Of a stretch of DNA of 64,000 bases, positions 63,292 to 64,000 are shown in pieces. The translations under genes were made by a program, and so were the position numbers. Source of the stretch: Cardiocondyla obscurior (taxonomy: Eukaryota > Arthropoda > Insecta > Hymenoptera > Formicidae); the NCBI RefSeq assembly GCF_019399895.1, contig NC_091872.1, forward strand, positions 530,525 through 594,524, in the 5' to 3' direction. The notes beneath the pieces are model-generated. The model was not told where the DNA came from. It saw only the letters and a program-made list of their open reading frames with translations, and made no database searches. Positions within the stretch are counted from its first letter, which is position 1. The number at the start of each line of letters is the position of its first letter.

Positions 63292-63300
63292 TTAACGACA

Positions 63301-63516
63301 TAAGTCTAACGAAATAAATTTAATTTCTATATTCAATACTTTATAATTGTAACCAGTAGAGTAACGTAAAATTTAAGATTATATTTTAAATGTTTTAATT
63401 CTTGTGGTAACTTTAATGACATCTTAAATCTCCTGCTTTATTCCAATTGCAATTGTTTCACAATTTTAATTATTAACAATATCTCAAAGACCCTGTGTGA
63501 TTGACAATTAATTTCG
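63301..63516. other. AT-rich stretch, no gene seen
   Basis: No reading frame, RNA gene or repeat recognised. It could be internal sequence of the LTR-like element or plain intergenic DNA. Confidence 0.4.
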
Positions 63517-63593
63517 GTGCAGCCGCACTGCACGTTTTTAAAAATCAATTTAACAGGCATTTTAGTGTTAGAAGTGGTGCAGTTGCACTGCAC
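63517..63593. repeat. Pair of GTGCAG near-palindromes, 60 bp apart
   Basis: GTGCAGCCGCACTGCAC at 63,517-63,533 and GTGCAGTTGCACTGCAC at 63,577-63,593. The two 17-mers differ at two central bases and are self-complementary at the ends (GTGCAG and CTGCAC). The bases between them are AT-rich and not obviously duplicated. Function is unknown. Confidence 0.7.
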
Positions 63594-63667
63594 GCTTTAA
63601 TCCTAAGATTTTTATTAATTTTATTTAATATTATAATATTTTTGTAAAACTTTATGACAAATTCTAA

Positions 63668-63940
63668 AATCCGCTGCGGCGGTCGAAAATATCAGATTTA
63701 AAAGATAACCGCGTAAAATCACGCTTTAAACCGACATTCGAACGACGTACGCCCGCACTACCACTTGACGCCAATCACCTTTATCGTGAGGAAGCCAAGC
63801 CCAGCAGACATTCCAAAAGACGTTTCACACAGGAGGGTTTACGAAAATCCACCCCAGGAAAAGAACGTGCATTGCGACGCCGAGTTTACGAAACGCAGCG
63901 AAGACAATCAAAAGCAACGCAGTTTAAATATCTGGAATGA
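63668..63940 (+). other. Start-less open frame of 90 codons, basic, unrecognised
   Basis: Between a TAA at 63,665-63,667 and the TGA at 63,938-63,940 one plus frame is open for 90 codons in a GC-richer patch. The predicted peptide is very rich in Arg and Lys (segments such as LYREEAKPSRHSKRRF and KERALRRRVYETQRRQSK), with no ATG near its beginning. It might be a fragment of a retroelement gag-like region, an exon, or chance. I see no domain I recognise. GTAAGA immediately after the stop resembles a splice donor but is weak evidence. Confidence 0.2.
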
Positions 63941-64000
63941 GTAAGAACAAATAACTCGCTTTTAATTCTGTTGAACGCGTTTACGCTATCCCAAATTTAT
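63941..64000. other. Window end, nothing recognised
   Basis: Sixty bases of mixed composition with no supported feature. Any element beginning upstream may continue past the window. Confidence 0.4.

Larger units (their letters stand above)
62901..63300 (+). mobile_element. Possible LTR of a retrotransposon (Gypsy or BEL/Pao type), extent uncertain
   Basis: The segment opens with TGTTACGACCCGCC, the kind of start common in insect LTR elements. About 90 bp in there is a TATA box, followed by a GC-richer stretch resembling transcribed leader, a small hairpin (CTCTCTT and AAGAGAG around 63,250-63,265) and an AATAAA signal at 63,286-63,291. I placed the tentative end at the CA at 63,300. Against this, the 5 bases before the start (TATAT) and after the proposed end (TAAGT) do not match, and no tRNA primer-binding site follows. 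The LTR may therefore end elsewhere or be only a fragment. The family assignment is a guess. Confidence 0.35.

Noticed and set aside
62901..63300. Calling a complete solo LTR with target duplication
   Set aside because: Flanking bases TATAT and TAAGT do not match and no primer-binding site follows, so only a tentative LTR-like call is kept.
61796..64000. tRNA, rRNA or telomeric repeats in the flank
   Set aside because: I scanned for tRNA A and B boxes, rDNA-like GC-rich conserved blocks and TTAGG-type runs and saw none.

Overview
This is eukaryotic, gene-poor DNA. About 97% of the window (1 to ~61,795) is one uninterrupted tandem satellite array with a 117-bp monomer, roughly 530-550 copies by eye. 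The remaining ~2.2 kb on the right is AT-rich, transposon-laden flank. The array runs off the left edge, so only its right boundary is visible. The flank carries a fold-back DNA transposon and an LTR-like segment opening with TGTTACGACCCGCC, which suits an arthropod, most likely an insect. That assignment is an inference, not a proof. I found no gene I can support, no RNA gene and no bacterial signal.

The monomer has three parts. A GC-rich core of ~47 bp carries two CACGTG E-boxes, a full CRE (TGACGTCA) and a second GACGTC. It is followed by an A-tract/T-tract stretch (A4-5 then T7-10, then T-rich), and then a purine-rich linker (CCTGGAGAGGGTAGGACGC type). Two subfamilies exist. Type A has GACGTCACGTGG in the second half of the core. 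Type B has AATGATACGTTGCC or close variants there and lacks the second E-box and CRE half. Type B is mixed with type A in the left third (about 840 to 19,380) and reappears in the decayed monomers at the right edge. Type A fills about 19,400 to 61,430.

Layout: 1-7,330 mixed array with a 13-monomer duplication; 7,331-9,980 badly degraded or low-quality monomers; 9,981-19,380 A/B mixture with ~18-20-monomer higher-order repeats; 19,381-24,359 nearly indel-free type A with a ~23-monomer higher-order period and an exact 5-monomer (585 bp) internal duplication; 24,360-24,420 a truncated 61-bp monomer; 24,421-45,951 very homogeneous type A with many small deletions outside the core; 45,952-61,436 type A with dispersed variant cassettes; 61,437-61,795 decaying edge; 61,796-64,000 flank with a fold-back transposon (62,008-62,556), a possible LTR from 62,901, a pair of GTGCAG palindromes and a short start-less open frame at the end.

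Because 117 bp is exactly 39 codons, runs of full-length monomers produce long repetitive reading frames (up to 874 codons). These are by-products of the repeat and not genes. The most interesting aspect is the satellite itself: a satellite whose expanded subfamily doubles palindromic bHLH/bZIP binding motifs and forms a perfect 7-bp stem in every monomer.
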